A stretch of DNA of 64,000 nucleotides from Diphasiastrum complanatum. Its lineage: Eukaryota; Streptophyta; Lycopodiopsida; Lycopodiales; Lycopodiaceae. The translations under genes were made by a program, and so were the position numbers. Position 1 is the first letter of the stretch. Each line of letters opens with the position of its first letter. Under the pieces are notes generated by a model that searched no databases, had not been told where the DNA came from, and saw only the letters and a list, made by a program, of their open reading frames with translations. Where the stretch lies: assembly GCA_029204225.1 (NCBI GenBank), contig CM055108.1, positions 19,870,773 through 19,934,772 of the forward strand. The letters are read 5' to 3'. Below, piece by piece: positions 39,447-50,010 of the stretch.

Positions 39447-39716
39447 AAACACACACACCACTTATGTGTTGGAGAGGATTCCCCTCAAAAATCCAACCAT
39501 ACTTGGCTAGATTTGCCTTGTAACATTTTGCCAACAATACTGGGTTTTCAGTGTTTCAAAGTTACTATTGACATTACTATCTTACATGGATTTGTACTTT
39601 GTCTTTTATTATCGTGTCCCTTACTACACTATTGTGTGTATTGGACAAGGTAATTTCATTGACAAGTTTCAAATATGTGATTTTCTAACCATACAGCCTC
39701 CTACATTATGGTTGTA
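39447..39716 (+). repeat. Flanking repeat X, copy 1
   Basis: About 270 bp from ACACACACACCACTTATGTG to CATACAGCC..ACATTATGG matches 45646-45926 along its whole length with scattered substitutions. It forms the left flank of the copia insertion. Confidence 0.85.
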
Positions 39717-39725
39717 TGAATTGAG

Positions 39726-39730
39726 AAATG
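39726..39730. repeat. Target site duplication AAATG (left)
   Basis: AAATG directly precedes the 5' LTR and is repeated at 45367-45371 directly after the 3' LTR. Confidence 0.95.
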
Positions 39731-40381
39731 TGTGAAAGATTCAACTAGTTTCATCACATTTTTGCAATATTTCCATATTTGGCATATTGAGGCCAAAACT
39801 TGTTTTAGACTTAGAGGTTGACTTTTTAAAGTTCATTAGTCTAAATTTCATTTAAATAAACACTTTTTGAAAGTGTGGAAAAGATAGAATGCGAGTTTGA
39901 GTAGATTCAATTTGAATAAGTTGGGTACATTGAATCTAGACCCAAAATTGGTAGGGTTAGCATTTTGGTGGGAAAGCCAAGTGGCCAAATAGGGTTTGGA
40001 CCTGCTATAAAAGGATGTAACTCGTGGAGAGAGTCATCTTCTCTCTTCTCTATCTCATTTCATGCTTATACATGGTTCTCTTGGGTTCTACTATCCATTG
40101 GTGCACTATCTTGGTGATTGCTTGCAATTCTATGTGTAGAATGATCTATATTTGTTATTTTTGGATCCACACGTGTGAAATATAGTAGTTTGCTGGTTTT
40201 GTACGGACAAAAATAGTACATAATCATTTCATTTGAGTTTGATCAAGTTCTATTAGTGTTTGCATCTCAAATTGTGTGTAGATGCTGATTTTTCTAAATT
40301 GGTGAAATTGGTAGTGTATTTCTCTTTCTAACCAAAGATCATTCAAGTAGATTGGATCTTAAGGATCTGAAATCTTTCACA
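39731..40381 (+). repeat. 5' LTR (651 bp)
   Basis: Begins TGTGAAAGAT and ends ATCTTTCACA, a perfect 10-bp inverted pair. A TATA box CTATAAAAGG is at 40005-40014. A CACACGTGTG palindrome lies at 40168-40177, inside the expected transcribed part. Confidence 0.97.
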
Positions 40382-40393
40382 TGGTATCAGAAC
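40382..40393 (+). other. Primer binding site (initiator tRNA-Met type)
   Basis: TGGTATCAGAAC directly follows the 5' LTR. It differs from the usual plant copia PBS TGGTATCAGAGC at one position. Confidence 0.9.
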
Positions 40394-40981
40394 TTGTGTT
40401 TCAGGTTATGAAGGAGGAAATCAGATCTATCAATGATTTGGTGAAGATATCAAGTCTAGAGCATGCTAGAGAGAATTCTACACCAAAATCGGATTTTTTG
40501 CTTTTGTAGATTGGATCTTTTGTAGATCAAAACACTAAATAGGTCAATATACTTGTTCAATTCCAATTTTTGAATTCACATACTGGATTTGGCCGATTTT
40601 TGGATAATTGGTTCAGCCTAAGTGGTAGCTTATAGATTGCATATCAAATTTTTAGCATTTGCATGTAGATTTGGAATAGTCAATTTTCTGTGATTTTGTC
40701 AAAACCCTAATTTTGATTGGATCTCTAGATAGTGAGGTTGCTGGACTTCATTTGAGTGTGTTTCAATCTTAGGAAGTGGCAAAAGTCATTAGATTGAGGA
40801 TAGATCATAGGTTGATCAAGGTTCCATGATTCTATGTGTTGATTTGCTTGGATAAATGGTAAAAGAGAATTTGTGAGATAGTTTCAAATCTTGGTGATTT
40901 CTTTTGAGAGCATTTGTTGTTGTTCAAAGGAGTGCTTTGTGCATTGAAGCAGGTTGAAAGAGAAGATCAGGTCATTGCTAC

Positions 40982-41905
40982 ATGGCAACCTCAATTGGAG
41001 TCATGTTGGAAGCCAATGATAGGCTTACCTCAAGTAACTATTCATTATGGAAAGTGAGGATGGAGTCACTTCTTGAGATGAATGATGTTTCGGATATTGT
41101 TGTAGGTTTGGAGGAGAGACCAGCAACACAACAAGATCAATTGAGGTATGACAAGAGGGCCAAGAAGGCTCTACACATGATAAAGATGAATGTTACCAAT
41201 GAACTTCTCAAGGAAGTTGGTAAGTGCACATCATCTTTGGAAGCTTGGAATTCATTGAAGAAGCTTTATGAATCCAAGCCTACTTCTAGAGTGTTGACTC
41301 TAAGAAGGCAAATCTTTTCTTGTTTGCAAAGGAATGAAGAAAGTCCAAGTACTTTTGTTTTGAGAATGAAAGCATTGAATGATGAGTTAGCTTGCATAGA
41401 TGAAAGCATTAAGGAAGGAGAGCTTATTCAAGTGATTCTTAATGGCTTGTTGGATGCTCATGCTAACATTGTTCAAAGTATTGCTATTCAAAAGACTTTG
41501 CCAAGTTTGATGGATCTTCAAGAGATCTTGATCAATGAGGAATATAGGCTTCAAGCAAGAGGTGGATCTACATTGACACTTCAAGAGGATGCTATGTTCA
41601 CAAAGGGCAAAACCAAAAGCAAGTGGTCTAAAGGGCAAGATCAAGTGGATGCTTCTTCAAGTGGCAAAAAGAAGGATAGATCAAAGCTCAAGTGCTTCTA
41701 TTGTGGCATCAAAGGACACTTTGCAAGTGAGTGCTACAAGAAGAAGAGAGATCAAGGAGACAAGCAAGGTAATCTTACTCTTGATGAGGATGGTTTGGAT
41801 GTGCAAGATGCAAATGATGATGCTTTTGTGATGTCTTCATGTATTCTTGCTAATGATGGAGATCTAGATCCTTTCGGATTGATAGTGGAGCAAGTTCACA
41901 CATGA
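40982..41905 (+). CDS. gag: Copia Gag polyprotein
   Basis: 307 residues. The N-terminal part (LTSSNYSLWKVRMESLLEMN, later AKKALHMIKMNV, AWNSLKKLYE) matches the UBN2/retrotran-gag capsid region. A CCHC zinc knuckle CFYCGIKGHFASEC lies near residues 238-251 and would bind RNA. It ends at TGA 41903-41905, overlapping the next ATG in ATGA. The protease motif follows in the -1 frame, so Gag and Pol are not one continuous frame here. The start is the first ATG in a good context (acATGGCA). Confidence 0.93.
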   Translation: MATSIGVMLEANDRLTSSNYSLWKVRMESLLEMNDVSDIVVGLEERPATQQDQLRYDKRAKKALHMIKMNVTNELLKEVGKCTSSLEAWNSLKKLYESKPTSRVLTLRRQIFSCLQRNEESPSTFVLRMKALNDELACIDESIKEGELIQVILNGLLDAHANIVQSIAIQKTLPSLMDLQEILINEEYRLQARGGSTLTLQEDAMFTKGKTKSKWSKGQDQVDASSSGKKKDRSKLKCFYCGIKGHFASECYKKKRDQGDKQGNLTLDEDGLDVQDANDDAFVMSSCILANDGDLDPFGLIVEQVHT

Positions 41906-43452
41906 CCTTTCACAAAGAGTACTTCACTTCTTTGTTTGCATATGGAGATGACAAGAGGGTGATCTACACGACCAATGATGGTGAGTGTGCAATCAAAGGA
42001 ATTGGCACAATTCCTATTTCTCTCTCTACAAATAGGAATGTTCATTTGGAGGATGTCTTGTTTATTCCATCTATTACCAAGAATTTGCTTAGTGTGAGTC
42101 AAATGCTAAGTAAGGGCCTCAAGGTGGAGTTTGATGGAGATGCTTGTTTGATCAAAAAGAAGGATGTCTTGATTGGAAAAGGTAAAAGGCAAGGGAAGTT
42201 GTTCAAACTTGATGCTTGTGTTATTGCTAACCAAGTTGGATGTGTTGCAAGGGAGCAAATTTCTATTCAAGAGGTTTGGCACAAAAGGATGGGACACCTC
42301 AACTTCAAGTCATTGGAGGTAATGGCAAGGAAGAAGGTTGTGATTGGTCCTCCAAGTTCCTTAAGTAATGACAAGCATGTTTGTGAGTCTTGTGCTTTGT
42401 CTAAGTCACATAGACTACCTTATACTAGATCTATTTCTAGATCTACAAAGCCTTTTCAACTTGTACATTCGGATATTCATGGATTTACTACAATTAGCAA
42501 TAGTGGAGCTAAGATGTATGTAACATTCATTGATGATTTTAGTAGATTTTGTTGGATCTATCTACTAAAGAGCAAGGATGAGGTGTATGATGTCTTTATC
42601 AAGTTCAAGAATGCAAGGGAGAACCAATTTTCCACAAAGATCAAGTGCTTGAGAGGTGACAATGGTGGTGAGTACATATCTAACAAGTTCAAGGCCTTTT
42701 GTGATGAGCATGGGATCAAGAGGGAGTATACAACATCAAGGACCCCACAACAAAATGGAGTGGCTGAAAGGAGGAATAGAACTTTATGTGAAAGTGCTAA
42801 AGCTATGAGGTTAAGTGCTAATCTTGACAAACCATTTTGGGATCAAGCTTTGTTTTGTGCCAATTTCTTGTGCAATAGGTGGCTGAGTGCTATTTTGGAT
42901 GGAAGGACACCTTTTGAGATGCTATTCAAGAGGAGGCCGAGTGTCAACTTTCTAAGAACCTTTGGATGCAGATGCTATGTCAACATTACTCTTGATGATA
43001 GGACCAAGGAGGATCCATCTTCAAGAAGAGGTATTTTTGTTGGATATAGTGAGATGAGTAAAGCCTACAAGGTTTACATTCCCTCTACTAACAAAGTGAT
43101 TGTTGGTAGAGATGCCATTTTTTATGAGGAAAACATTCCAAAGGTGTCTTCAAGCATGATTGATAGTAAAGTAGATGGATCTAACATTCTTGATGTTGAT
43201 GAGAAGGATCCTACTTTGGATGGTGGTGATGATGGACCTTCATCAAGTCAAAAGCCAAGGAGAACATCAAGAGAAAGACAAGTACCTTCAAGGCTCACAT
43301 ATGATCAAAAGGGTAAGCAAGTAGTTTTTGGAAATTATGTTGCTTTCCTAACCTCTTTGGATGATCCTACAAGTGTAGATCAAGCAAGGAAAGAAGAGGA
43401 GTGGATCCAAGCAATGGATCTTGAGTATCGATCTCTTATGAAGAGTGGAACA
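41902..43452 (+). CDS. pol: Copia Pol: protease end, pre-integrase, integrase
   Basis: The frame opens upstream of the ATG with RIDSGASSHMTFHKE, so the aspartic protease motif DSGAS lies at about 41883-41900. Then VLFIPSITKNLLSVSQM, the GAG-pre-integrase zinc part (VWHKRMGHLNFKSL, CESCALSKSHRLPY), and the integrase core with catalytic D191 (HSDIHG), D253 (RGDNGGEY) and E289 (NGVAERRN); D-E spacing is 35 residues as in functional enzymes. The C-terminal part (FGCRCYVNI, RGIFVGYSEMSKAYKVY) is complete. The first residues of the RT linker (EEEWIQAMDLEYRSLMKSGT) end at about 43452, where unrelated sequence takes over. The open frame itself continues to 44364. Confidence 0.93.
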
Positions 43453-44480
43453 TCTTTTGGAGGATCTTCTTGTGTACATGGAGCTGTGAAAGTGGATGGA
43501 TGTTATCTTGCTGTAAAATCAAGTAATGGATCTGAAAAACAAAGTTTGTTCAATGACTTTGATGATCAAGTTGAAGATCAAGAGGTTGATCTCAAAGCGC
43601 TTCAACTAGTCAAAAGGGAAGGTGGCAATTTGGAGCTAGTCAAGAGCATCAAAGGAGAGGTAATTGGCAAAGGTGTTATGGATCTATTTTTGAAGCATAT
43701 TGAAGACTCAAGTAAGGTCAAAGGAGCAGCAAGGAAGTGTTGCTCAAGTTTACTTTACTTTTTCTATCTCATGTTTGAGCAATTTCATGTGGATGTGTGC
43801 AAATTGTCAAGATATGGTAAAACTAGCTACATTGGTGAGCATTGTTTTGATGTTGGATTTGTACTAGCATTCTCGGCTGATTTTGCTGATGGAAATGAAG
43901 CTATTGGAGTTTCATTATGTCACTCATCCATGGCTAAGTTCTCAAGTGTTGAGCTACTTGGTGCCAATACTTGGAGATTGTCAATTTTTGGTGAATTCAT
44001 GGTCATTTTCTTGTGTCAAGTAGATCTTGAAGATGGACTAGTGAAAACTACTTGGTTTATGGAGTTATGTGGTGTTGGATTTGCATCATTTATGTACTCA
44101 CCTCCCAGGGATTTCCAAGGTTTGATGGTTTCTTGTGGCAAGATGAAGATGGAGGCTCATTCATGGAGTATCATGGTGGATACAAGGCAACAAAGGACAA
44201 AGGAGGAGAAGACATGCAAGCAAAAGTTGATCACTCACATTTATTGTTTGTTTGTTGTATTTTTCCAGAGAGTTCAGAGTTGGAAGCATGGTGGAATCAT
44301 TTCATTTACATTCTATTTGATTCTTCATGTTCTAGTCACATTTTTACATGTAAAATTGATGTAAGAAATAGTGAAGCATCCCAAGTGGACACTATTCTCT
44401 ATATCAATTATGGTTGTTTCTATTTTGAGCATTACATGATCATTGAAAAAAGGTCTATTCTTAGGAAGAATATCATTCTT
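43453..44480 (+). other. Foreign 1-kb segment replacing RT/RNase H
   Basis: From 43453 the pol frame continues open for about 304 codons (to TAA at 44364) but carries no RT motif (no W-V-F-K, no Y-V-D-D, no TKSLYGLKQ). It starts SFGGSSCVHGAVKVDGCYLA and contains Cys- and Phe-rich stretches such as DFADGNEAIGVSLCHSSM. In a second frame (44052-44480) another open stretch reads GFLWQDEDGGSFMEYHGGYK. I do not recognise either. The segment's base composition is like the rest of the element. It is probably a captured host sequence or a trait of a non-autonomous family. Confidence 0.75.
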
Positions 44481-44720
44481 ATGATGGATCAAAGTTCTAT
44501 TGTCAAAAACTATGCAAGGAGCAAGCATATTGAGATACAATATCATTTTGTGAGGGAGCGAGTCATTGCAAAGGAGGTGGAGGTTCAGCATGTGTCTTCA
44601 AGGGAATGTGTAGCTGATATCTTCACCAAAGCATTGGGAAAAGACTTGTTCATGAAGCATAGGACTTCACTTGGAGTATTATCAAAGTCTATGCTAAAAC
44701 TAGTTGAAGAGGGAGTGTGA
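44481..44720 (+). pseudogene. Copia RNase H C-terminal tail
   Basis: Residues read MDQSSIVKN, ARSKHIEIQYHFVRERV, then VQHVSSRECVADIFTKALG and MLKLVEEGV. This is the standard RNase H end (xDNQSA...H-A-R-T-K-H-I-E-I-x-Y-H-F). It lies in a different frame from pol, joined to the foreign segment just before MDQSS. Confidence 0.9.
44706..44715 (+). other. Polypurine tract
   Basis: GAAGAGGGAG ends directly at the 3' LTR start (44716), overlapping the last pol codons. Confidence 0.9.
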
Positions 44721-45366
44721 AAGATTCAACTAGTTTCATCACATTTTTGCAATATTTCCATATTTGGCATATTGAGGCCAAAACTTGTTTTAGACTTAGA
44801 GGTTGACTTTTCAAAGTTCATTAGTCTAAATTTCATTTAAATAAACACTTTTTGAAAGTGTGGAAAAGATAGAATGCGAGTTTGAGTAGATTCAATTTGA
44901 ATAAGTTGGGTACATTGAATCTAGACCCAAAATTGGTAGGGTTAGCATTTTGGTGGGAAAGCCAAGTGGCCAAATAGGGTTTGGACCTGCTATAAAAGGA
45001 TGTAACTCGTGGAGAGAGTCACCTTCTCTCTTCTCTATCTCATTTCATGCTTATACATGGTTCTCTTGGGTTCTACTATCCATTGGTGCACTATCTTGGT
45101 GATTGCTTGCAATTCTATGTGTAGAATGATCTATATTTGCTATTTTTGGATCCACACGTGTGAAATACAGTAGCTTGCTGGTTTTGTACGGACAACAACA
45201 GTACATAATCATTTCATTCAAGTTTTATCAAGTTCTATTAGTGTTTGCATCTCAAATTGTGTGTAGATGCTGATTTTTCTACATTGGTGAAATTGGTAGT
45301 GTATTTCTCTTTCTAACCAAAGATCATTCAAGTAGATTGGATCTTAAGGATCTGAAATCTTTCACA
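44716..45366 (+). repeat. 3' LTR (651 bp)
   Basis: Same length and ends as the 5' LTR. TATA box 44990-44999, CACACGTGTG at 45153-45162. Differences from the 5' LTR are mostly transitions. Confidence 0.97.
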
Positions 45367-45371
45367 AAATG
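45367..45371. repeat. Target site duplication AAATG (right)
   Basis: Direct match to 39726-39730. Confidence 0.95.
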
Positions 45372-45540
45372 CTTCTCAGGCAGTTATGTCACTGCTAGAC
45401 TGGGGTAAAGTTTGGCTAGTATTATGAACTAGTTCGGAATTTGGCTAGGAAAAACTATTATTATATCTTGAGTGTTTATCTCGGTTCTAGAATGCTATTG
45501 AAAAATCTTGATGGCATCATCTTTGAGAAAATATGGTTGT
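45372..45540 (+). repeat. Flanking repeat Y, copy 1
   Basis: CTTCTCAGGCAGTTATGT, CTAGACTGG..TAAA, ACTAGTTCG, and CTATTGAAAAATCT match 45942-46098. It continues repeat X of 39447-39716 across the retrotransposon insertion. Confidence 0.8.
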
Positions 45541-45645
45541 CTTTTGACTATGATGACATGACACTGTATGAATTTGATTGACTTTAAGATTCGTATGTGT
45601 TGTATTGTGGCGATTATGTTCAGTTTTGTTTAGATTTGTTAGGTA

Positions 45646-46098
45646 CAAACACACACACCACTCTTGTGTTGGAGAGGATTTCTCTTGAACATCCACCCAT
45701 ACTTGGCTAGATTTACCTAGTAACATTTCACCATCAATATTGGTTTGTCAATGTGTCAAATTTACACATGACATTACTATCCTACACTAGTATGCACTTT
45801 ATCTTTTATTGTCTTGTCCCTTACTACATGAGGCATTATAACCGGTATTGGACAAATTAAGCTCATTGACAAGTTTCAATTACTTGGTTTTATAACCATA
45901 CAACTTGCTTACATTATGATTATAAGACTTTTCCTTCTCATGCAATTATGTTGCTTCCTAGACTGGTGTAAAATTTGGCATGCATTGCGGACTAGTTCGA
46001 AAGTAGGCTTGGATAAACTATTTTCATTTTTTATTGTTTATCTCAATTCTAGGATGCTGTTAAGAAATCTCAAGATATACTTGACATTATGGTCTTGA
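45646..46098 (+). repeat. Uninterrupted X-Y repeat (empty site)
   Basis: X (45646-45926) runs directly into Y (45930-46098) without the retrotransposon. At the junction it reads ..CTTCTCATGCAATTATG.., matching the sequence that follows the AAATG duplication in the filled copy. A third partial copy of the left side lies at 47240-47335. Confidence 0.85.
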
Positions 46099-46324
46099 GA
46101 AAATGTAAGTATCTGTTGACAATCCTGAATGGGAATACTTGTCATCGAAAAAATCTTCCATAGGGAGACTTATATTTGAAACTTATTCCCTGGGATGATT
46201 GTCTTCACTTGGTTCTTATTTCAGCATCCTATGTGGTTTCATGTGTGCAGCAAGTATAACCACACTAGGTATACTTGTTGCATCACCTAGTTTGGCTATC
46301 TTGTTCTGTGGGTTAATTGGCAGG

Positions 46325-46327
<3 letters not shown>

Positions 46328-46376
<49 letters not shown>
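46328..46376. repeat. (AC)n microsatellite
   Basis: About 24 AC units, perfect. Confidence 0.97.
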
Positions 46377-46377
<1 letters not shown>

Positions 46378-46379
46378 CT

Positions 46380-47239
46380 AATTAAGAAATGCTCTCATGA
46401 TTTACTTGCTTGTTTTGGTCACTATGATCACAATGAATGAATTGTCTTGCGTTCTTTTGATCAGACTTCGTACAACACTCTCAATGTTAACAATGAAAAA
46501 TTTTGTGTGAACAGTCTTCTAATCCTCTCAATATGGTTGTTGCTACTAACGGGTATGAAGAGTTGAAGTGCCATGAAATGATCATGAATTTACTACTTTT
46601 GATGCTTAACTTTCATTAACAAGGTCTCCTTTAAAGTGTACTACTTTTTGTTTAAACCTTTGGTTACACTTCGACTATTTTTTATATAAATGGTATGATG
46701 GGTTTAGTTATATGACTTGGATTGGAGTTGTCTGTTAAAGTCTACATATACTTACTTGTGGACGGTAATGCTCTGACCATTTGAAATTGACAGTGCAATA
46801 AACATTTTTCTAATAGAAAAAAAGGGATGGTGTTCCAATAAGCATTTTGAAAAGGGTAATGGCAGATAGTTTTGAACTCTACTATAAAACTAGTCTAGAT
46901 GTAATTGTCTACTTTAGTCGTACTTTTGGAATTGTTGACTTTCAAGCACTGATTATACATTGTTAACCTTATAATTTTGTAACTTTGAGTAAAGCTAAAA
47001 CAATGTTCGACTTTTTACTCATGATATGGACAAAATTAGAGTCACCTAACTTGGCAATGACTACTTGTTGCGACATGGATAACAACTGAGAATATGTGTA
47101 GACACATGTAGTTCCCACAATAATGTCCCTATTCTAACATGGTTGTTGTTGTGGATGGATGCAGGTGAGCATATTCTCCTCAACTCGAAGCTTCTGCTGG
47201 TTGTTAGGTTTGGTCAATATGATATGTTTGACTGTGATG
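46380..47239. other. Intergenic, nothing recognised
   Basis: AT-rich, no domain motif or tandem structure. Confidence 0.4.
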
Positions 47240-47328
47240 ACTCTATACAAATTTGATTCACTTTAATATTCGTATGTTTGGTATTGTGGTGATAATGTGC
47301 AGTTTTGTTTAGATTTGTTAGGTTCAAA

Positions 47329-47330
<2 letters not shown>

Positions 47331-47408
<78 letters not shown>
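47331..47408. repeat. (CA)n microsatellite, 39 units
   Basis: Perfect CA run placed exactly where the X repeats at 39449 and 45650 have only five CA units, so it is an expansion in a paralogous repeat copy. Confidence 0.97.
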
Positions 47409-47412
<4 letters not shown>

Positions 47413-47859
47413 TGTATTAGTTGTTGGCCAAAACCCTTGGCAAAAAGGGCCATAGCAAAGAGAGAGAGTTTCATTCTATCCATGGTTCACCAATTATGTA
47501 GCACATGGCATGCCATGTGATATTAACTGCATTCTATCGCTAACTGCAAGAAGACACTGACTGAATACAAAAATTTCAATGGATTTTAACACGAACAAAC
47601 ATGTTGCTTGTGAGGACCTCAATGCGAGACAACTTTGGAAGTGACATTGGTTGTTTCCACTCTATGCTACTAATAATCTTCTCCATGTCTCTTGATAGGT
47701 GTCATGACAATCTCTAGCACATCTTTCTTCTATGGTATTATGTCCACTTTCCTTTCTTTCTGTCTGGTAACGTATTGAAATTAGCTTTTCATTTTCTAGT
47801 ACCACAAAAGGCCTGGATCATGTCATAGCATGGGTGAAGGAATCAAATCCTCAGTGCGT

Positions 47860-50010
47860 GCACTGCGTGGATCATAATGGATTATGCAGGCGAACACAAA
47901 TATAATTTAATTGCGCATTGCGGAAGCATAAGAGTAGGCAGTTAGACAAAATAGTAAGAGAGTCAGATAGAAAACAAAATAGCAAAAGCATACAATACTG
48001 ACTAAATGCAATAACATGACAATAGTTGATTCAGATTAATGTATAAAAATACAAGTCAAATTGATGATATGTTCACAAGACAATAGCGAACAAACAGCCT
48101 TCTCAAGAAGCTAACTTCGCTTTGTAAAAGCTATGAGCTTATTACTGACAATCACTCTGAAAAGAAGAATCGATGCTCGAAAGAATCTACAATGCATGTC
48201 TCTGAATGCTATCACACTGATATCTTACAATGATCATCATCTATATACAATTTACATTAATGCAGACGTAAGTACAAGAAAGGAGCGTGGAGTTGTTGCG
48301 TCGTCTGAAGTACATCGTGGAATATACCTTGTGGGTTGTGTGCACACTTGGTTCAATCTTTTTGGAGGTGACATCGGTTTGATGATCCAATCCTTGGTTG
48401 TGTTGTCGCTGAGTAACAAAGTCTTCATCTGATTCATTGTCGAATCGACTGTCGGCACGCTTGAACCAAAGCCTCAAATTGTCGTGTCATAGGTAGGGGT
48501 TGTCGAAGGTTCGCATAGAACTTTGCTCTTGCCTTTGAATTCAATGAAGCGGTCCTCAATAAAGACAATATCCTTGCTGAATAAAATATACAAGGTATCG
48601 GGGTCGTATAACTTGTAAGTATTGTCAGAGAAAGTGTAACCAATCAGGGTGGTCTTTAGACTTTGGAAGTCCAATTTCTTCCTTGTCTCCTTCAGGATCT
48701 GTGCGTAGGCAATGCATCCGAACACTCGTAAGTTCTTCATTGAAGGCTTAGATCATGTCCAAACCTCATGGGATGTTTTGCTTGAGAGGGCCTTAGTCGA
48801 GTACATCTTTTTTGGATGTAAGCTGCAGTGGAGACAACTTCAGCCCAGAAACTTTGTTAATGACGAATGAGCCATCATGCATTTGGCTGACTCGACCAGT
48901 GTGTGATTCTTCCTCTCGGCTAAGCCGTTGGACTGAGGTGAATAGGGAGTAATGAACTAATATTTGATGCCTTGGCTTTGGTAGTACTCCTTGAATTTAG
49001 TAGAGATATACTCTCCACCGTTGTCGGACCTCAAGGCTTTGATCCTTTTACCAGTTTCTTTCTCTACATGCTCCTCAAAGGCTTTAAAGAGGTTGAAGGC
49101 CTCTGACTTTTTCTTGATAAAGTACACCATTTCCCTTCAAGAAAATTCATCAGTAGAAATCTTCATGTGCTGAATAGCTTTTGATTCTATCATGTTATGT
49201 TATGTATATCTTGATCAAAATAGAAATTCTATGTGTAGAATGGTTTGCAAATATGACATTTGTTTTTCTACATCTTCTAGTCTGCCTAGATCTATATTTA
49301 GGACCATTTAGGATACTAAATGTTCACACACACCAATAAAATTCATTCGCTTAGTTCAAAAGTTATGTGATTCTATTGGCTAAATTTAGATGCATCTAGA
49401 CCATTGATGTAAATAGTTGGCTAAAATGAGCTTATGGCCAAGTGGTAGCATGATCTAGAAGGTTACAAACATGAGCCCCTAACGCTACAAATAGAGTTCA
49501 GCCATTATCATTTGTTATCTTGATGTTTATTGATCGAAGGTAAAACAAGGTGGTGTCTAGCAATTGAACTATATTTATTAGTTTCTCTATCTAGCTAGGA
49601 TTGTGATCTATGTGTCCGTAGATGAGTAGTAGTACATTAATGAAGTGTACGTCTTATTGTGTAAGTGAGATTTATTATGTCCTAAATTCAAGTTATCAAT
49701 CATGTATGGATCCATTCTCATTTTGGAAGATAGATCTTGATGCATTGTGGATTGGAAGTTTATCTCATATTAACTTTGCATCAACAAGTTCATGGTTAGA
49801 TTAATTGGATATGAGCACATAGGGTTTCTCTTGGTATATAAAACTTTCACATGTACGTGATAAAGTTTTTGAGAGTAACTTCTAAATCATTAACCATGCT
49901 ATTGTGATGAATAAACATAATAGATCTCATGTTTGAATGACCTAGATGCTGATGCCACATATGATTTTAAACAATAGAATCCTCTACAATAGGCTATTCG
50001 AGATCAAGAT
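47860..50010 (-). mobile_element. Decayed Ty1/copia element, minus strand
   Basis: Right to left on the minus strand: pre-integrase MWHQHLGHSNMRSIMFIHHN (about 49990-49930); an unrelated 49200-49840 block; integrase FKAFEEHVEKETGKRIKALR, SDNGGEYISTKFKEYY, PYSPQSNGLAERKNHTLVES (49100-48880); integrase C-terminal LRVFGCIAYAQILKETRKKL (48740-48600); then an acidic linker. A probable LTR at 47860-48280 resembles 37860-38500. Stops and a missing RT show it is a fragment with internal deletions and perhaps a nested insertion. Confidence 0.75.

Larger units (their letters stand above)
39731..45366 (+). mobile_element. Full-length Ty1/copia retrotransposon lacking RT
   Basis: 5636-bp element bounded by two 651-bp LTRs and an AAATG duplication. 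Order: 5' LTR, PBS, leader (about 590 bp), gag, pol (protease, GAG-pre-integrase, integrase), a replaced segment, RNase H tail, PPT, 3' LTR. Protease-integrase order before the RNase H tail identifies copia. The reverse transcriptase block is absent, so the element cannot copy itself but could move with enzymes from relatives. LTRs differ at about 11 of 651 positions by eye (about 1.7 percent), pointing to a recent insertion. Confidence 0.95.

Noticed and set aside
49620-49804. 60-codon frame considered as a small gene
   Set aside because: Lies in the unassigned block inside a decayed copia element; no independent support.
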